Source of the DNA: Cochliopodium minus
Lineage: Eukaryota > Discosea > Himatismenida > Cochliopodiidae
DNA length: 54,494 nucleotides
Reading direction: 5' to 3'
NCBI GenBank assembly: GCA_024220525.1
Contig: JAMYWO010000019.1
Coordinates: 184,953 to 239,446, forward strand
Below are positions 11,092-23,977 of the stretch, one piece after another. Positions within the stretch are counted from its first letter, which is position 1. Every line of letters begins with the position of its first letter. The notes below the pieces were generated by a model that ran no database searches, was not told the DNA's origin, and saw nothing but the letters and a program-made list of their open reading frames with translations. Both the position numbers and the translations under genes were made by a program.

Positions 11092-13187
11092 ATGAAGAAG
11101 AATCCTAATTCAGTTGCAAAGAAATCATATACTACAGAAATAATACCAAATTTAGAAAATTCATTTATTGATTATAAACCACTTCAAATCTACGCCAATA
11201 ATGAAATAGACAGAACATTATCAAATATAAAAGGAAATAAAGTGATTGTGATAGATCCAAAGATATTGGGATTGATAGATTTCACAATAGAAAAAAACTT
11301 CTTGATAAGCAAAGAAGTTAGCAATGTTCTGATATTAGATAAAAATATACCAGAAACAAATTCAGCCTCGATAGTGTATATAGTGAGGCCTTATATAGAA
11401 TGGATGAAGGTAATCTCACATCATATATCAACATCAAAAAAACAAGGGATAAAAAGATCATATACCATTCTATTTGTGCCCAGAAGATCGATAATATGCG
11501 AGAAAGTATTGGAAGAGAATAATATACACGAGGAAGTGGCGATAGATGAATTACATCTAGATATAGTGCCTGTATCTGATGATCTGCTCACTATGGAATT
11601 ATCAACCTCATTCAGAGAAATTGAATTGGAGGGAAATACACAATCCCTCTTCTTCATAGCCAAAGCATTAATGAAAATGCAATATCTCTATGGAATCATC
11701 CCTCAAATCATAGGTAAAGGATCCTCTGCCCAGACAGTGGCAGATATAGTGGTCCGTATGAGGAATGAGAATATCGCAGAAGAGATGAATTCCACCCAAT
11801 ACATCCAAAAGTTAGTCTTGATCGATAGATCAGTTGATCCTGTAACCCCTTTGCTCACGCCTCTAACTTACGAGGGTTTAATGGATGAGATTTACAAAAT
11901 CACTAGGCGTAAGAAAAATAAAAATTTGTTGATCTATATCAATATCTAATATAAAAAAAATATCAAATTTTGGATCATTATTATTACGAAATTTTATCAC
12001 AAACTACTTTTTCCATAGATACCGTAAAATTAGATCAGGAAATTCTACCAAACGATCTTAAACAGATGAAACTCACTCCTCTCAACAGTAATGATCCTGT
12101 GTTCAAAGATTTGAGAGATGTTCATGTGGTCTCTTGGGGGTTTTTCCTTTCCAACACAATGAAAAAAGTCAATGACATCTACAACAACTTTAGACAAAAC
12201 CAACAAAAAATGAGTGTGAAAGAGTTGAAAGATTTCAAAGAAAAACTTCCCGTTGTACAATACGAACACACTTGTGGCTCATTACGTAGTTTTTTAACCT
12301 AAACTATTTTCCTAATTAATTATTGTATTTTGTAGATATAAATATTGCGGAAGATTTAAACAAAAAAATCAGTGAAAGCAAATTTGAAGAAAGATTATCA
12401 ATAGAACAAAGTTAATTTCTTACAATACATTTCCCAAAAAAAAAAAATTTCTTATTCCTTTCTTATTTATCTAGGTATTTTAAATAGCGAAGAATGTGAA
12501 GATTACATCGAGGATCTCATAAACATGAAAGAGCCTTTAGAGAAAGTACTCAGGCTCCTTTGTTTGATCAGTGTGACTAATGAAGGACTCGACAAAGATT
12601 TGCTCAATCACTTAGGAGATCTAATCCTCAAACAGTACGGGTTCGAGCATTTGAGCACACTAAAGAATTTGGAAGAGATTGGGTTGTTGGCAGAACGTGG
12701 ATCTTCTTCAAACTTTCCTTACATAAGAGTAAACCAACATTTCACGAGCTATCGTGATGTTGCTTTAGATATTTACCCTCCGAATAACTATGGTTACGTT
12801 CATAGTTCTTATGCTCCCATCAGTGTGAGCATTGTGGATTCTGCTCTCAAATCCGACTCACCTTTTTCAGACAGCTCCGCTGTTTTAAAATTAATCAAAG
12901 GTCCCCAGTTTGTCCAACAACAAGCTATCCAACAAAACACAAAGTCTGTCATTGATGGAAACACTCAAGATACCATCCTCATCTTTTACATTGGTGGTAT
13001 CACTTATTCTGAGATTTCTGCTCTTCGTTTACTCTCAAAGTTTAGCAAAAAGAATTTTATCATTGCTTCTACCAACATCATTGGCGGTGATGGTTTTATT
13101 CAAGGTTTTTTTGATCAAATTCCGATTGATTTCAAGCCTCAACAAAAAGAGGAAGTTGTTTCAAACACGATCTTGGAAGGAAATTAA
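11092..13187 (+). CDS. vps33: Sec1/Munc18 family protein VPS33
   Basis: Exons 11092-11908, 12019-12285, 12336-12410 and 12475-13187, 623 residues, close to VPS33 proteins (~600). Visible landmarks of the SM family: the LVLIDRSVDPVTPLLTPLTY segment in exon 1 with the following DEIYKI, the GSL...IAE region spanning exons 2-3, the VLRLLCLISVTNEGL helix in exon 4, and the domain-3 end ILIFYIGGITYSEISALR. VPS33 is the SNARE-binding core of the HOPS and CORVET tethers that drive fusion of endosomes, lysosomes or vacuoles, which fits a phagocytic cell. The start is the first ATG and the N-terminus has no signal peptide. Introns are 50-110 bp. It is followed after 110 bp by the SHK kinase on the same strand. 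Confidence 0.93.
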
Positions 13188-13297
13188 ACTTTTTTTTTAT
13201 TCAAACTTTTTTTTTGAAAGGATCATTATGATCGATTATTATCGACATAATATAAAAAAAATTAAGAGGGATTATTTATACACTCCTTTTTTTTTGA

Positions 13298-16200
13298 ATG
13301 ATTATTTGTCAAAATTGTGGTAATAAGATAGATTTGAATGATGATAAACATGAGGATGATGATAGTGAAGAAAATACCATTGAAAAGCCTGAAAAATTTT
13401 CCATAATTCCAATAAAGGAAATTGAATGTTCATTTAGTGAGAAAGATAAATTGGGTGGGGGAAAATATGGGGTTGTATATAAGGTAAAAAAAATTTATAA
13501 AAAATTTTATATTTATTTTAAATAACACATTAGATTCGATTATATCTTATTCAAATATATAAACAAATGGAGTAACCACCAATTACCATTAATTGCCAAT
13601 TAAAATAAAAAATTTTTTATTTATTATTTTAATTCATATACGATATATAAATTTGCTCAAATGTGAAATATGGATAATCAATTGGTTTTCATAAATATAA
13701 TTTCCTTCTTTGTAATTTCAAATAATTAATATTATTAACTTCCTCTTTGAAAAATGAGCTATTTGATCATCATAATAATAATTGTATTTCTAGGGAATGT
13801 TGAAAGGGATCAAGATAGCTCTTAAATGCGTTCAAAAACCTGAAAAAATTCTCGAACAATATAATATGGATATCACTGAATCATCATTGGAAAGAGCGGG
13901 AAATGTGGTAAACATACAATTGGAACATTTATCCAAAGAACAAGCTATATGTAGGCAATTTTATAATCCTCATTTATGTCTATATCTTGGAGCCACCAAA
14001 AGCGAAGATGATCAATTGATCTTGATATCAGAGCAGATGGATACAGATCTCAACAAATATATCATTTCGCATGAAAAAAATATCCCTTCTTTATATGATC
14101 GTATAAAGATGGCTTATCATATTGCCTGTGGTATGAATTGGCTATTCAACAAAGTAAAGCATTTTGATTTGAAGCCATCGAATATTTTGGTAACAAAAAA
14201 AAATAAAACTAAAGAAGAGATAGCTATTATTGATGAACAACTTTTATATATATAATTTTTTTAAACGAATTTTACATTATTATTATCCTCCCAAATCTTT
14301 AAATCTATAATGAAAAATATAGAACGAAATGTAAATTATTTTGTCAGCAAAATAGAATGTGATATTATTCCCTTCAAATTCATATTTTTTTATTTGTCAT
14401 ATATAGTTAGCTGGTTTGGATGATAATGGTGATTGGAATAACAATTCTGTTTGCAAAATAGCTGATTTTGGTCTTTCTATAATAGCATCCGAATCACAAA
14501 CCAATAGAGGTAAATATCTCAACATTTTTTAATTTATATCAACCATAAATTAACTTGATATGCTAATTATATGATATAAATCTACAATTCAATCAAGATT
14601 TTAACAATTTATATGAATATTTGATTTATATGATCAATTTCCTATCAATTAACTCTTTTTTTTTTTAATCAATCTCAAAATCAAATTTGCAGGAACACCA
14701 GTTTATTCATCACCCGAAGCATTGAAGAACCAGGCTACCTCCTCCAAGACTGACGTCTTCTCATTTGGGTGGATCCTCTTGAATTTGGCATGCTGGGAGG
14801 ACGAAAAAAAACTTTTTTCTTTTCTGGAGGAAAATCAAGAAGAAGATTCCAAAAATTATCTCATCCAATTTCAATCCAACGAAAAACAAATAGCGGAATA
14901 TGTAAATATGAGAGTGAAGCACAAAGGCTTGTCCCCTTTCATCACTGATCTCATCATCAATTGTTTAAAGTACGATCCTGAAGAGAGGCCCACCTTCGAT
15001 CAGATCGTCGCCACTTGTAATAATTTTATTTTTTTGAATGCTGTTTGTCCGAAGAAGGAGAGTGTCTCTGCTGCTTTCTGGAAAAAATATTTCATGGAAA
15101 ACAGGGTGTTGGAACACCAAGTCAGTTTAGAAAAGGTTGAAAAATTTATTTTTTTTTTAAATTATTGTTTACCTTTTTGGAAATTCTCTAGTTCATTTTG
15201 GCTATTAATGATTACTCTGTTTTTTCTGGAGACAATTTTAGAGTAGCTCAGAGAGAAATTTCAATTTTAGAATGTCTGTTCCACAACAAGGTGGTCAACC
15301 TTCAAATGTTTGGGCGTACAGTGGGTTTCTATGGTCCCATCATCCCCTTCTCACAGTTTTTTGATAACTTGGATCAACTGCTCAAGAAAGAATGGTTCTA
15401 CGGAAACATCTCACAAGCAAACACCATCAAAGCACTGACCAAACAAAAGAAAGGGACTTTCTTGGTGAGACTGTCAAGCAGAGATGATGATTTCTCTTAC
15501 GTCCTTGCTTATGTGAACTCTAGTGGTAATGTGACTCAGACAAAGATTTTGCACAACCCCGAATTCAATGAGTGGACCCTCGAACAGAAAAAAGATCACA
15601 ACTCTTCCATGATTTCAAAGACTTCCATCATTGACGTCGTCGACTATTTGTCTGTCGCCAACAAGATCAAGAAGCCTCTCGATCAACCTTCTTTGAGAAT
15701 CCCCTACAAGGTCGAAGAGTCCAAAGCTTTCAACTACTACGCCTCCATCAACTTTGAAAACAACTACGAGTTGTATGGAGAAAGTGTTGACTTGGGAGTT
15801 CTCAAGAACGCCCCTCAAGACATTTTTGAGTTGATGGAGCTCGAACAAAAGACCCTCAAATCTTTCTCCAGCAACACTGCTGAGTTGAATTTCAGTGAGT
15901 TTTTCCAATATATGGTCTCTATCCCCAACCAGGTTGATTCCAACTCGACTCAAAATTCTAAAGAAATCATTTCTCAGAGAGCCAAGGAGTTGAAACTTGA
16001 GGTCCTCGACATTTCTACCTCCAAGGAAAAACGTCTCGACAAACTCATCAAATCTTTCTGCTACGTTTTTTATGGCAGTCTCCTCACCAGCGGGGTCAAA
16101 AAAAATATCAAGCAATGGCTTCAGGACAACCGAAGTTTCCTTTTGGGCGATAAGACCATCGAATCTTTAACTTATAATTATTATTGTTCCCGCCCTTTTT

Positions 16201-16424
16201 CCGAAAATTTTGTTTGGTTTGATTTTTGCGCTTTGATTGCTTTGAGCCAGGTTTATAAAATTAACATCTTCATCATCATCAGCTCTGTCGAAAAGTATAT
16301 CTATCGTATCAATTCCGTCAATTCCAAGCGTTGCATCGTTTTTGGCCTCGCCAACCCAAGTAATTGGATTTCTTTATTGCCTCAAAGCATTTTCAAAATT
16401 ATCAGCAAGAAAAAAAAGAATTAA
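13298..16424 (+). CDS. SHK-type protein kinase with SH2 domain and OTU-like tail
   Basis: Exons 13298-13483, 13794-14189, 14407-14509, 14693-15135 and 15192-16424, 786 residues. It starts MIICQNCGNK, a half zinc-ribbon. The kinase domain spans about residues 45-340: P-loop LGGGKYGVVYK, IALKCV lysine, catalytic loop HFDLKPSNIL (Arg of HRD replaced by Phe), DFGLS and activation-segment GTPVYSSPEAL. An SH2 domain follows (about 440-545) with WFYGNIS and the phosphotyrosine-binding GTFLVRLS. Kinase-then-SH2 order is that of dictyostelid SHK kinases. The last ~140 residues resemble an OTU protease fold (FYGSLL...VKKNIKQWL; WFDFCALIALSQVYKINIFII; NWISLLP) but the expected nucleophile Cys and catalytic His are not in place. 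Role inferred: phosphotyrosine signalling, with the tail perhaps binding ubiquitin. Confidence 0.88.
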
Positions 16425-16681
16425 AAAAATTTATTTTTTATTAAAGAAAAATTTTCCTCCTCATCTCATTTCTATTTCAAAAGCTTTGCAAAAAAGATAA
16501 TTCATTAATTTGATGGTTTTTTTCCAACATATCCAAAACGTTTTATGATAAATTTATCTCAATTTGAAGAATGAAACGAAGTTGTTCGCAAGGATTTTTT
16601 AATATTTTGTTTTGATATTCGAATGTTTGCGAATAAATCATTTTTTTTATTTTCTCAAATAAATTAATAAAAAAAAAAAAA

Positions 16682-18084
16682 ATGAATAATAATTATGCAA
16701 TTGAAGTGAAAAATGTTGATTTTGATTATGATGATGGGAATGTGAAAGTATTGAAAGACATCAATCTCCAAATAGAAATTGTAAAAAAATATTTATCCTC
16801 CTTTGATTTAAATTTAATTTGCATTATTCATAGGGATCCAGAGTCGTTATTACAGGATTGAACGGATCAGGGAAAACTACATTATTGAAATTGATCGCAG
16901 GGAAACATTACGTAATTGATTTTAACGTTTTATAGAGGAGAATTTTAATATGGTAAATAATTAGCATGAAAAAGAATCAATCAAGGTCTTTGGAAAGAGT
17001 GCATTCTTTGATAGTGATAAAAATGAAATTTGTAACAAAAAAAAAAATTCAAAAAAATTCACTTTTTTATAAATTTTACGTTTTAAAGCTTATGTAGGAC
17101 TTGAATGGAGAGAAAATCCTATTACAAAGTCTGACATAGAAGTTTCATCACTTTTGAGATCAATGGGAGGGGATCAGTTTGTTGTATTTTTTTTTTTTTT
17201 TTTTTTTTGCGTTTAACTTTAATAACAATTCTATTTTTAATCCAAAAAAAAAATTTAGGAAAGAAAAAATTATTTAATTAACTTATTTGATATTGACGAA
17301 AAATGGTAAATTTTTTTCTTCTTTAAATGGAGTTGAGCTTTAAAAGTTTTCTCTCGACAAAAGGCACATGCACAAGCTGTCAGAGGGGCAAAGAAAGAGA
17401 GTGCAGTTAGTAATGAACCTGTTGAAACCAGTAAAGTTGCTTCTTTTTGATGAAGTTTCTGTTGATTTGGTAATTTTTTATATTTATATTTTTTTTTTTT
17501 GATTAATTTTAATCAAAATTTTTTGGTTAATCAATTGATTTTTAACATAATTCTTTTTGGATTATCATTTCATTTTTTCAAGTATTTTCAACTTTTTTTT
17601 ATTTTTTTTTTGTTTTTTTCTAAAATTTTATTTTAAAAGGATTTAATTGCAAGATACGACTTTTTGAATTTTCTCAAAGAAGAATCAGAGAAGAGAGGAG
17701 CCACCATCATATATGCCACTCACATTTACGAGCTCCAAGACTTCCCAACGCACATTCTCCACCTCAAAAATGGGACGGTTGGCGCGTATGGCAAAGTCAC
17801 TGACTTTGAAGAGTTGAATTCTTCCAACTGGAGGTTGGGTATTGCTCCTATTTTGACCCTTGTTGAAAAGTGGCTAAGAGAGGTATTAATAATTTATTTC
17901 TTATAAAAGTTTATTTATCAAATTTATTTTATTTATCAAATTTATCAATTTTATTATATTTTTTTGCAAGGAACTGAAAGAAAAGAGAGAGAACAAGAAA
18001 ATTGTTGTCCCCATGAAACCTTCTCTCATCGAGAAATTGTCACACGTTTCGGACAAGTACTACAATTACTGGGGATCTAAGTAA
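16682..18084 (+). CDS. CAF16-type soluble ABC ATPase
   Basis: Eight exons: 16682-16780, 16834-16911, 16965-17031, 17089-17180, 17259-17305, 17364-17469, 17640-17882 and 17971-18084, 281 residues, near the length of yeast Caf16 (289). A single nucleotide-binding domain without membrane segments: Walker [20 protein letters not shown], signature [11 protein letters not shown], Walker [13 protein letters not shown], and H-loop YATHIYE. The C-terminal part after the ATPase ([18 protein letters not shown]) is typical of the CAF16/ABCI group, associated in yeast with the CCR4-NOT complex; its biochemical role is not settled. Every intron is 50-170 bp. The neighbours are unrelated. Confidence 0.88.
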
Positions 18085-18299
18085 ACGCTCTGATTCTCTC
18101 AAATTTTCTATTTATTTGGGCAAATAAATAATCCTTTTTAAAAAATTAAGGATTAAAATTATAAAATAAAAAATCGCTTGTTATTTAATAATTTGATTTT
18201 AATTCATCCTTTTTTTTTTATTTATACTTATTTTTATTTTTATAATTTCATTTATAATTAAAAATAAAAAAAATTAAAAAAATTGCAAACCAGTTTTTG

Positions 18300-19058
18300 A
18301 TGGGGGCCAATACAAGTCAATTTCCAAAAGAATATAGGTTAAAAAAAAATATCTTAGCATTTAGAATTTTATCAAAACGAGAATAACGAATTTAAAATTA
18401 TTTCAGAAATAAATATGTTGGTAAATGGGGGAATAATGAAAAGCGAATATATGTTGTATTCAAAAGATCTGGGCAAGTGATTGTTGCCAAGGTAATAAAT
18501 AATAATAAAAATTCGAAAAAAATAATGAAAATTTTTTTGTGATATTTATCTCAATCCATCAAGGGAACATCATCAAACAAATCGATAGGTAAAAATTAAA
18601 AGATAATACTACCTTCAATATATATATTATCAAAATATAAATATATTTATTTAATTGACAAATTTTAAAAGTCAATGCACCCATCCAAAAATGGGGAGAG
18701 AGTACAAAAGTCGGATTAGGTTGTTTGGGATGCTCATGTTGGTAACAATAAACCATTTTTTACAAGACAAAATTTTTTTAACAACAGAACTTTCTTTTTT
18801 AAAAAGCACTTATGAATTTCACCAGGAGGGAGATGTGTTGTATTATGGAGAAGAAAGAATAGAGCTTACAAGAGGAGTAACAGCACCATTCAGTTTGAAC
18901 GTAAAAATAAAAATAATTAAAATGATTTTAAATAATTTAAAATAATTAAATCTAAGGACACTGGTGGGGACGATGGAGGAGGGGATGGAGGAGGGGATGG
19001 GGGAGATGGTGGTGGGGATGGTGGAGGTGGAGGAGATGGAGGAGGAGGAGGCGATTAA
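18300..19058 (+). CDS. Small probably N-myristoylated protein with Gly/Asp tail
   Basis: Six exons (18300-18337, 18407-18491, 18564-18588, 18672-18741, 18807-18900, 18957-19058) give 137 residues. The N-terminus MGANTSQF fits an N-myristoylation site (Gly2, Ser6), implying membrane attachment. The middle has a compact domain with KYVGKWGNNEKRIYVVF and a Cys-rich LGCLGCSC segment, followed by a Gln/Tyr-rich stretch. The last 33 residues are almost only Gly and Asp. The acceptor of exon 5 at 18807 was chosen because the nearer AG would break the frame. I do not recognise the family and assign no function. Confidence 0.65.
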
Positions 19059-19181
19059 ATAAAATTTATTTTTCCCAATTAAAATTTTTTTTTTTTAAAG
19101 CTTTAATTGTTTGAGTATCAGAAAATTTTTAAAAAGAAAATTAAATGATTTAATTATTTTCTAGATCTTTCTTTTTTTTGT

Positions 19182-22100
19182 TTATTTCATCACAGATGTT
19201 CTCCAAAGATCTTTGAAAGGAAGTGGATTTAAAGATGATATAATCAAAGCAGCTCTTTTGATGCTCTCGAGAATACTTTGAGAGAACTTGTTTTTACAAC
19301 CCAAACACTCCTGAGGATGTTCAAGAAGAGTTTTGGGATGATCATTGAAAGAAATTAAAATTAATTCTTCTTTACAAACCAAACAGGAAGCCTTGGTATT
19401 AGATATGGTTTCTTTTAGTTGATTTAAAGGATCCATTTTGTTTTTACAATCATTAAAAGAGCAAATCGAATCTTGAACACAAGAACTACAACATTTATAA
19501 TTGCATTCAAAACAAAAAAGGGGATCTTTTAAAATGTCGCTGCATATTTTACACTTATACTTGTTGAACTCTGTACCAAGAGAGCAGATGTTCTCTTCAA
19601 TCTGTAAGTTATTGAGAAAATTAGGTTTTAACTCCATCAAATTTTCCATCCATTTGATGAGATTTTCGGTGTTGTTCTTTTCGATATGGGAAGGAATTTC
19701 ATCATCTTCACTTTCCAATTCAAAAATACCACGACTATCTAAGTTATTTGTTTTGGGGGCAATTTTGATTTTGGAATCAAGTTTGTAATTCTTTATTTCC
19801 TCTTGTTTCGAACTTTTGAGATCCATAATTTTTTTTCCTTTCTTGAGCGAATTGATCAACTGATTGAGTTTCAATAACTTTTGGGTGTAGATCTTATTTA
19901 CTTTTTCGATAGAATCATTTAAAGAAATTCTGTTTTCGATCTCAAGAGTTTTCATTTGGTTGATTATATCAACAATTTTCTGATCTGTTATAAAATTCGG
20001 TTTTTGCAATGTGATAACGTCATGAAAAGTGACCCCCAAAGAGTAAACATCACTGCAATAACTTTCTTTTTCAGTATTTATTTCGGGGGGTTTGTAAGTA
20101 TCTCTAACTAGTTTCAGTCTTTTTTCTATTTGAGAATCAAAACAAGAAACTCCAAAATCAATGAAAAAATAATTGATACTTCCTTGATATTTCGTCCACA
20201 AAATATTATCTGGCTTGATATCTCTGTGAAGAAAATTCTTTTCGTGCAGATGACTCAGTTCATTCAACAAAATGATCATCATCCTCAAAAGGTCGAAGTC
20301 ACTGTGAAAGTAGAAATTTTCAGAGAGGGTTTGGGTGTTACTATTTGACAAGGGTTGAGCTTTCACATATTCAAAGACAATAAAGTTGATTTTGTAGTTT
20401 TCAAATGTGGTGATCATTCTAGGAGTGGAGAGTTTGGGTATCTCATTGTCAATGAACTTCAAATTTTCTATTTCAATGTTGAGTAACTCTTTGCTTTGTA
20501 AAAACTCTTTGATGGTCACATTTGTTCTTGTCGGAAGATGAATTGCTTTATACACTCTCCCGAAACCTCCTTCCGCAATCACTTCTTTCACAGCAAAGTC
20601 TTCCCTGATCAAGAAATCGAGAGATTGACAACTAGAACATTGATTGGTTGACTCACTCAATTCGAGTTCCATGGAACAATAGTAACAAAGGATTTTGACA
20701 ACGTTTTTTTCTTCTTTATTGTTTAGTTTTGCTTTTGGTACTTTTCTAATCTCCAAGTTTTTGTTGATCTCCTTGTTTTGTTCATTTTCTATTTTCAACT
20801 TTGGTTTTTTGAAGGGGAATTTTTCTTGGAAAAAATGTTGCACAGAGTTTTGAACTTTATTCAACAGAGAAACTTCATTTTCATTCGATCTGATTTGAAA
20901 AAGCATTTTGAAATTTTTGGAGTTTTCAAATTTGTTTATATTCATTTCGACAAGGACAGAAGCATTTTCGAGCTCTTCATCAGAAACTAAAAAGTTGAAA
21001 AAGAAGCCACTCAACCAATAAATTTCATCAATCATTTGGTTTTTGTTGGTTCCAAGGCAAATCTGTCTAATCTTGACAAAGAGACTCTTGTAAATCGAAG
21101 GAGGTATGAAAGGGAGTTTGTATTCCAAAATGATACTCTCTTTTCTTCTAAATTCTGGTTTGGAGGTGATCTCTTTGAAAAGAATAGGATCTTTCATATT
21201 AAAAAGTTTGATTTTTTCTGGCTTTTTCTCAGGAAACAGAATAGGAGCCAAATAAGATCTCTTTTTTCGAGCATGCTCCTCTTCAAAAACCACCTTTCCT
21301 TTTGGAATGAGTACATTCGTTTGAATCAAAAATTTCAAAACCAAGGTTTGGTCATACTTCAAGATCAACTTCTTGTCAACTGCGTCCGACAAAATTTTTT
21401 CAATGGTGCTGTCTTCCATCGTGTAAATTCTTTTCATCAAATCATCCACATTTTCATCTTCTTTCAGATCTTCTGATTCAAGTTTTTGTTTGATAGTGTC
21501 AAATGCTTCTATGAGTTTAGAAATTGAAATTTTGTGCACGTTTGATTTCTCTTTCAAATTGACATCTTTTCTGGTCCAAATTTCATTGATGGAGAAACCC
21601 AAATTCTTGGGGCCTTTCAGTTTGTTCAGAAATTCTTTCATGTATTTCAAAGACTCACTTTTGGTGTTGTGAGAGTGTTTTTTGTGGATGGACTCGATCA
21701 ATTCTTCGAAATTCTTTCTTCCATAGTCAATGATCGAATTCAAAAACTTGTTGAACCACATAGGATTGTTGATAAGAATCTCGTTGTTTTCTCCAATGTC
21801 GAATACAATCAAACCTATCTTGTGTAAATCCTTCAAAAGATTCTCCAAGTGATTTAACTCGTACATTTGGAGTTCTTTCGCTAAAGTGTCTACTTTCATT
21901 ATGTTGCATTCCGTTTCTTTTGTCATTTTCTCGATTTTCTCATAGACTGCTTTGTGTTCCAAAGTGGTAGCAAAACTGTAATCAATTTTATCGTATTTGT
22001 TACAAATATACTTTTTGATGAGAGCTATTCCAGAAGTTTCTAGATTTTCAGAGTGGTTGTCGACTGTATGAAAAACGCGGTTGTTGAAGTCACTGATCAC

Positions 22101-23813
22101 CAAATCTGTTTCTTTATTCAATGTCAAAATGAATTCGTTGATGCTTTCAAGGTGTTTCTTGAGATTGTTTTTGTACTCGCTCTTGAGAAGGAGATCATAT
22201 TTGGTCCCAATCAAAATGACCGAAATTTTTCCGACCTGACATTTGAGAAAGTTGAGCCAATAAGAAACACTCTCTTTGATATTTTCTATGCTCTCGGAAC
22301 AATCAAAGAGTAGGAGATAGACGCAATTTTTTGAAAAATAAAAAGGATGGCAAAAATGAAACTCTGTCTGCCCTGCAAAATCCCAAACAGAGAAGAGAGA
22401 GTTTGTTTCTGGAACTTCCCATTTTGATATGTCAATCCCATAAGTTATTTTTCGAGAACTTTTTTTGATTTTTTCAACAATCAAAGTGCTTTGTTCTTGG
22501 CTTGAAGATCCTTCAAATCTTTCTTTCAAGGTAGTTTTCCCTACATTCTCGTTTCCCAAGATCATGATGCGAACTCCTTGGAATGTCCTCTTCTTCCCGT
22601 GGCCTCTAGGTGTGAAAGTGATCATATATTCTTTGTTGTCCTCCACAAAGATGCACTCAGATCTTTTAAGTTCTCTGTTGTAATACAATTTCAGTTCTAA
22701 CCAACTTTCCTTTGAGTTTTCGACGGGTTGCTTGTAAAAAAATTTTATCTCTCCACTCACCGGAACGTTTTCCTCTATCTCTCCTCTAAATATTGCAATG
22801 TATTCATCTGTTTCTTTTAGTTCAAACAATCCGTTCCCCGTCCAAGCATGATTATTTTCAATGTCAAATGTCCCCTCCCATTTTTTTTTTCCTTTCCTAT
22901 TTTTGACTATGCATCTTTTTTCTTTTTGGCTTAAAAATTGGAGGATCCACGGTTTCTTCAATATTTGTGATACTCTCCTTCTAAAAGGGTGGATGTTATG
23001 AATCCCTTTCTTTAAATATATAAAAAAATTGTATATTTATAAAAATACAAAAATTTTTTGAAATTAATTTAAATTAATTAAAATTTAAATTTAATTTATA
23101 AAATAAAACTGAATATAATTTCTATATTTTTGTTCAAATTATGATAATTTCTATCGTATCAATATAAAAGGAAGAATTACCATTTGATTTTCCTTTTCTA
23201 ATATCATTTTTGGTGTTCTCCCAAAAAGATAATCATCAGCTTGATTGATATTTCCACCAAATTCAATCATAATTTTTATCTTTCTCAATTTATCAGCTAT
23301 GTCATTGTTATTCTTTTTTTCTGAATAATTTTTGCACACAAAAGAGAGGGGTGTCTGATTATTCATATTCATGCTATTTGGATTATAACCTAATTCAAGA
23401 AGGGTCAATAGAATCTCATAACTTTTATTTTCTTTGCTAACAGAATGGAGTGCATTTTTAAATAATTTTTTTTCAGAAATTTTTTTGAAGAAAATTTCAT
23501 CTTTTGAAAAAGAAAAGAAATTTTAAAAACAATTTCGGATGTTATGAATATTTTATTTACCTTCTATTCCTGTTCTCAACTTTAAGTATTTATTATCTTC
23601 TGGGTTGTAGGGAGAATAAAGAATCAAATTAAGAAAGATTTTTTCTTCATTTCCTAGATGACCACTTTGATTTAACAAATTATCCATTAATCCTGAACTG
23701 CCTTGATGATTTTTTGAAATTTTATTTTCATTTTCTTTTTTTTCAATATCTATGTCATTCTTATTTTCTTCAATGTCTTGTTTCTCTGAGATGTCTATCT
23801 TTGTATTGCTCAT
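19182..23813 (-). CDS. Ankyrin-ROCO (Roc-COR) kinase with zinc ribbon and C-terminal zinc finger
   Basis: Three exons on the minus strand, 23813-23561, 23500-23181 and 23009-19182 (phases agree), encode 1466 residues. The long third exon has no ATG of its own near its start, which is why the two upstream exons are joined to it. Order: acidic N-terminus; ankyrin repeats (~100-190; NALHSV, NNQTPLSFV, FGGNINQAD...GRTPKM); Roc GTPase with P-loop GNENVGKTT (~340), WDFAGQTEF and GTKYD; COR; a CYYC...CSSC zinc ribbon; kinase (~1010-1270) with IAEGGFGRVYKA, VTIKEF, HRDIKPDN, IDFGVS; coiled/acidic linker; and a Cys-rich finger (CKICSDILKDPLFCFEC and further CxxC pairs) resembling RING/TRAF-type fingers. 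ROCO proteins couple a dimer-regulated GTPase to kinase output; LRRs are absent. The COR-kinase-finger part is a single 3.8-kb exon. Confidence 0.88.
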
Positions 23814-23977
23814 TTTTTTTTAAATATTCAAATTTTTTACCTTTTTTTTTTTTGATTTAATTAAATAAAAATGAAAATGAAAAATGAAAAATTATAATTT
23901 AAAAAAAAAAAAAAATTATATTTGATTGAATAAAATAATATTCAAAAATTAAAATAAAACAAAGAATTTTCTCAATA

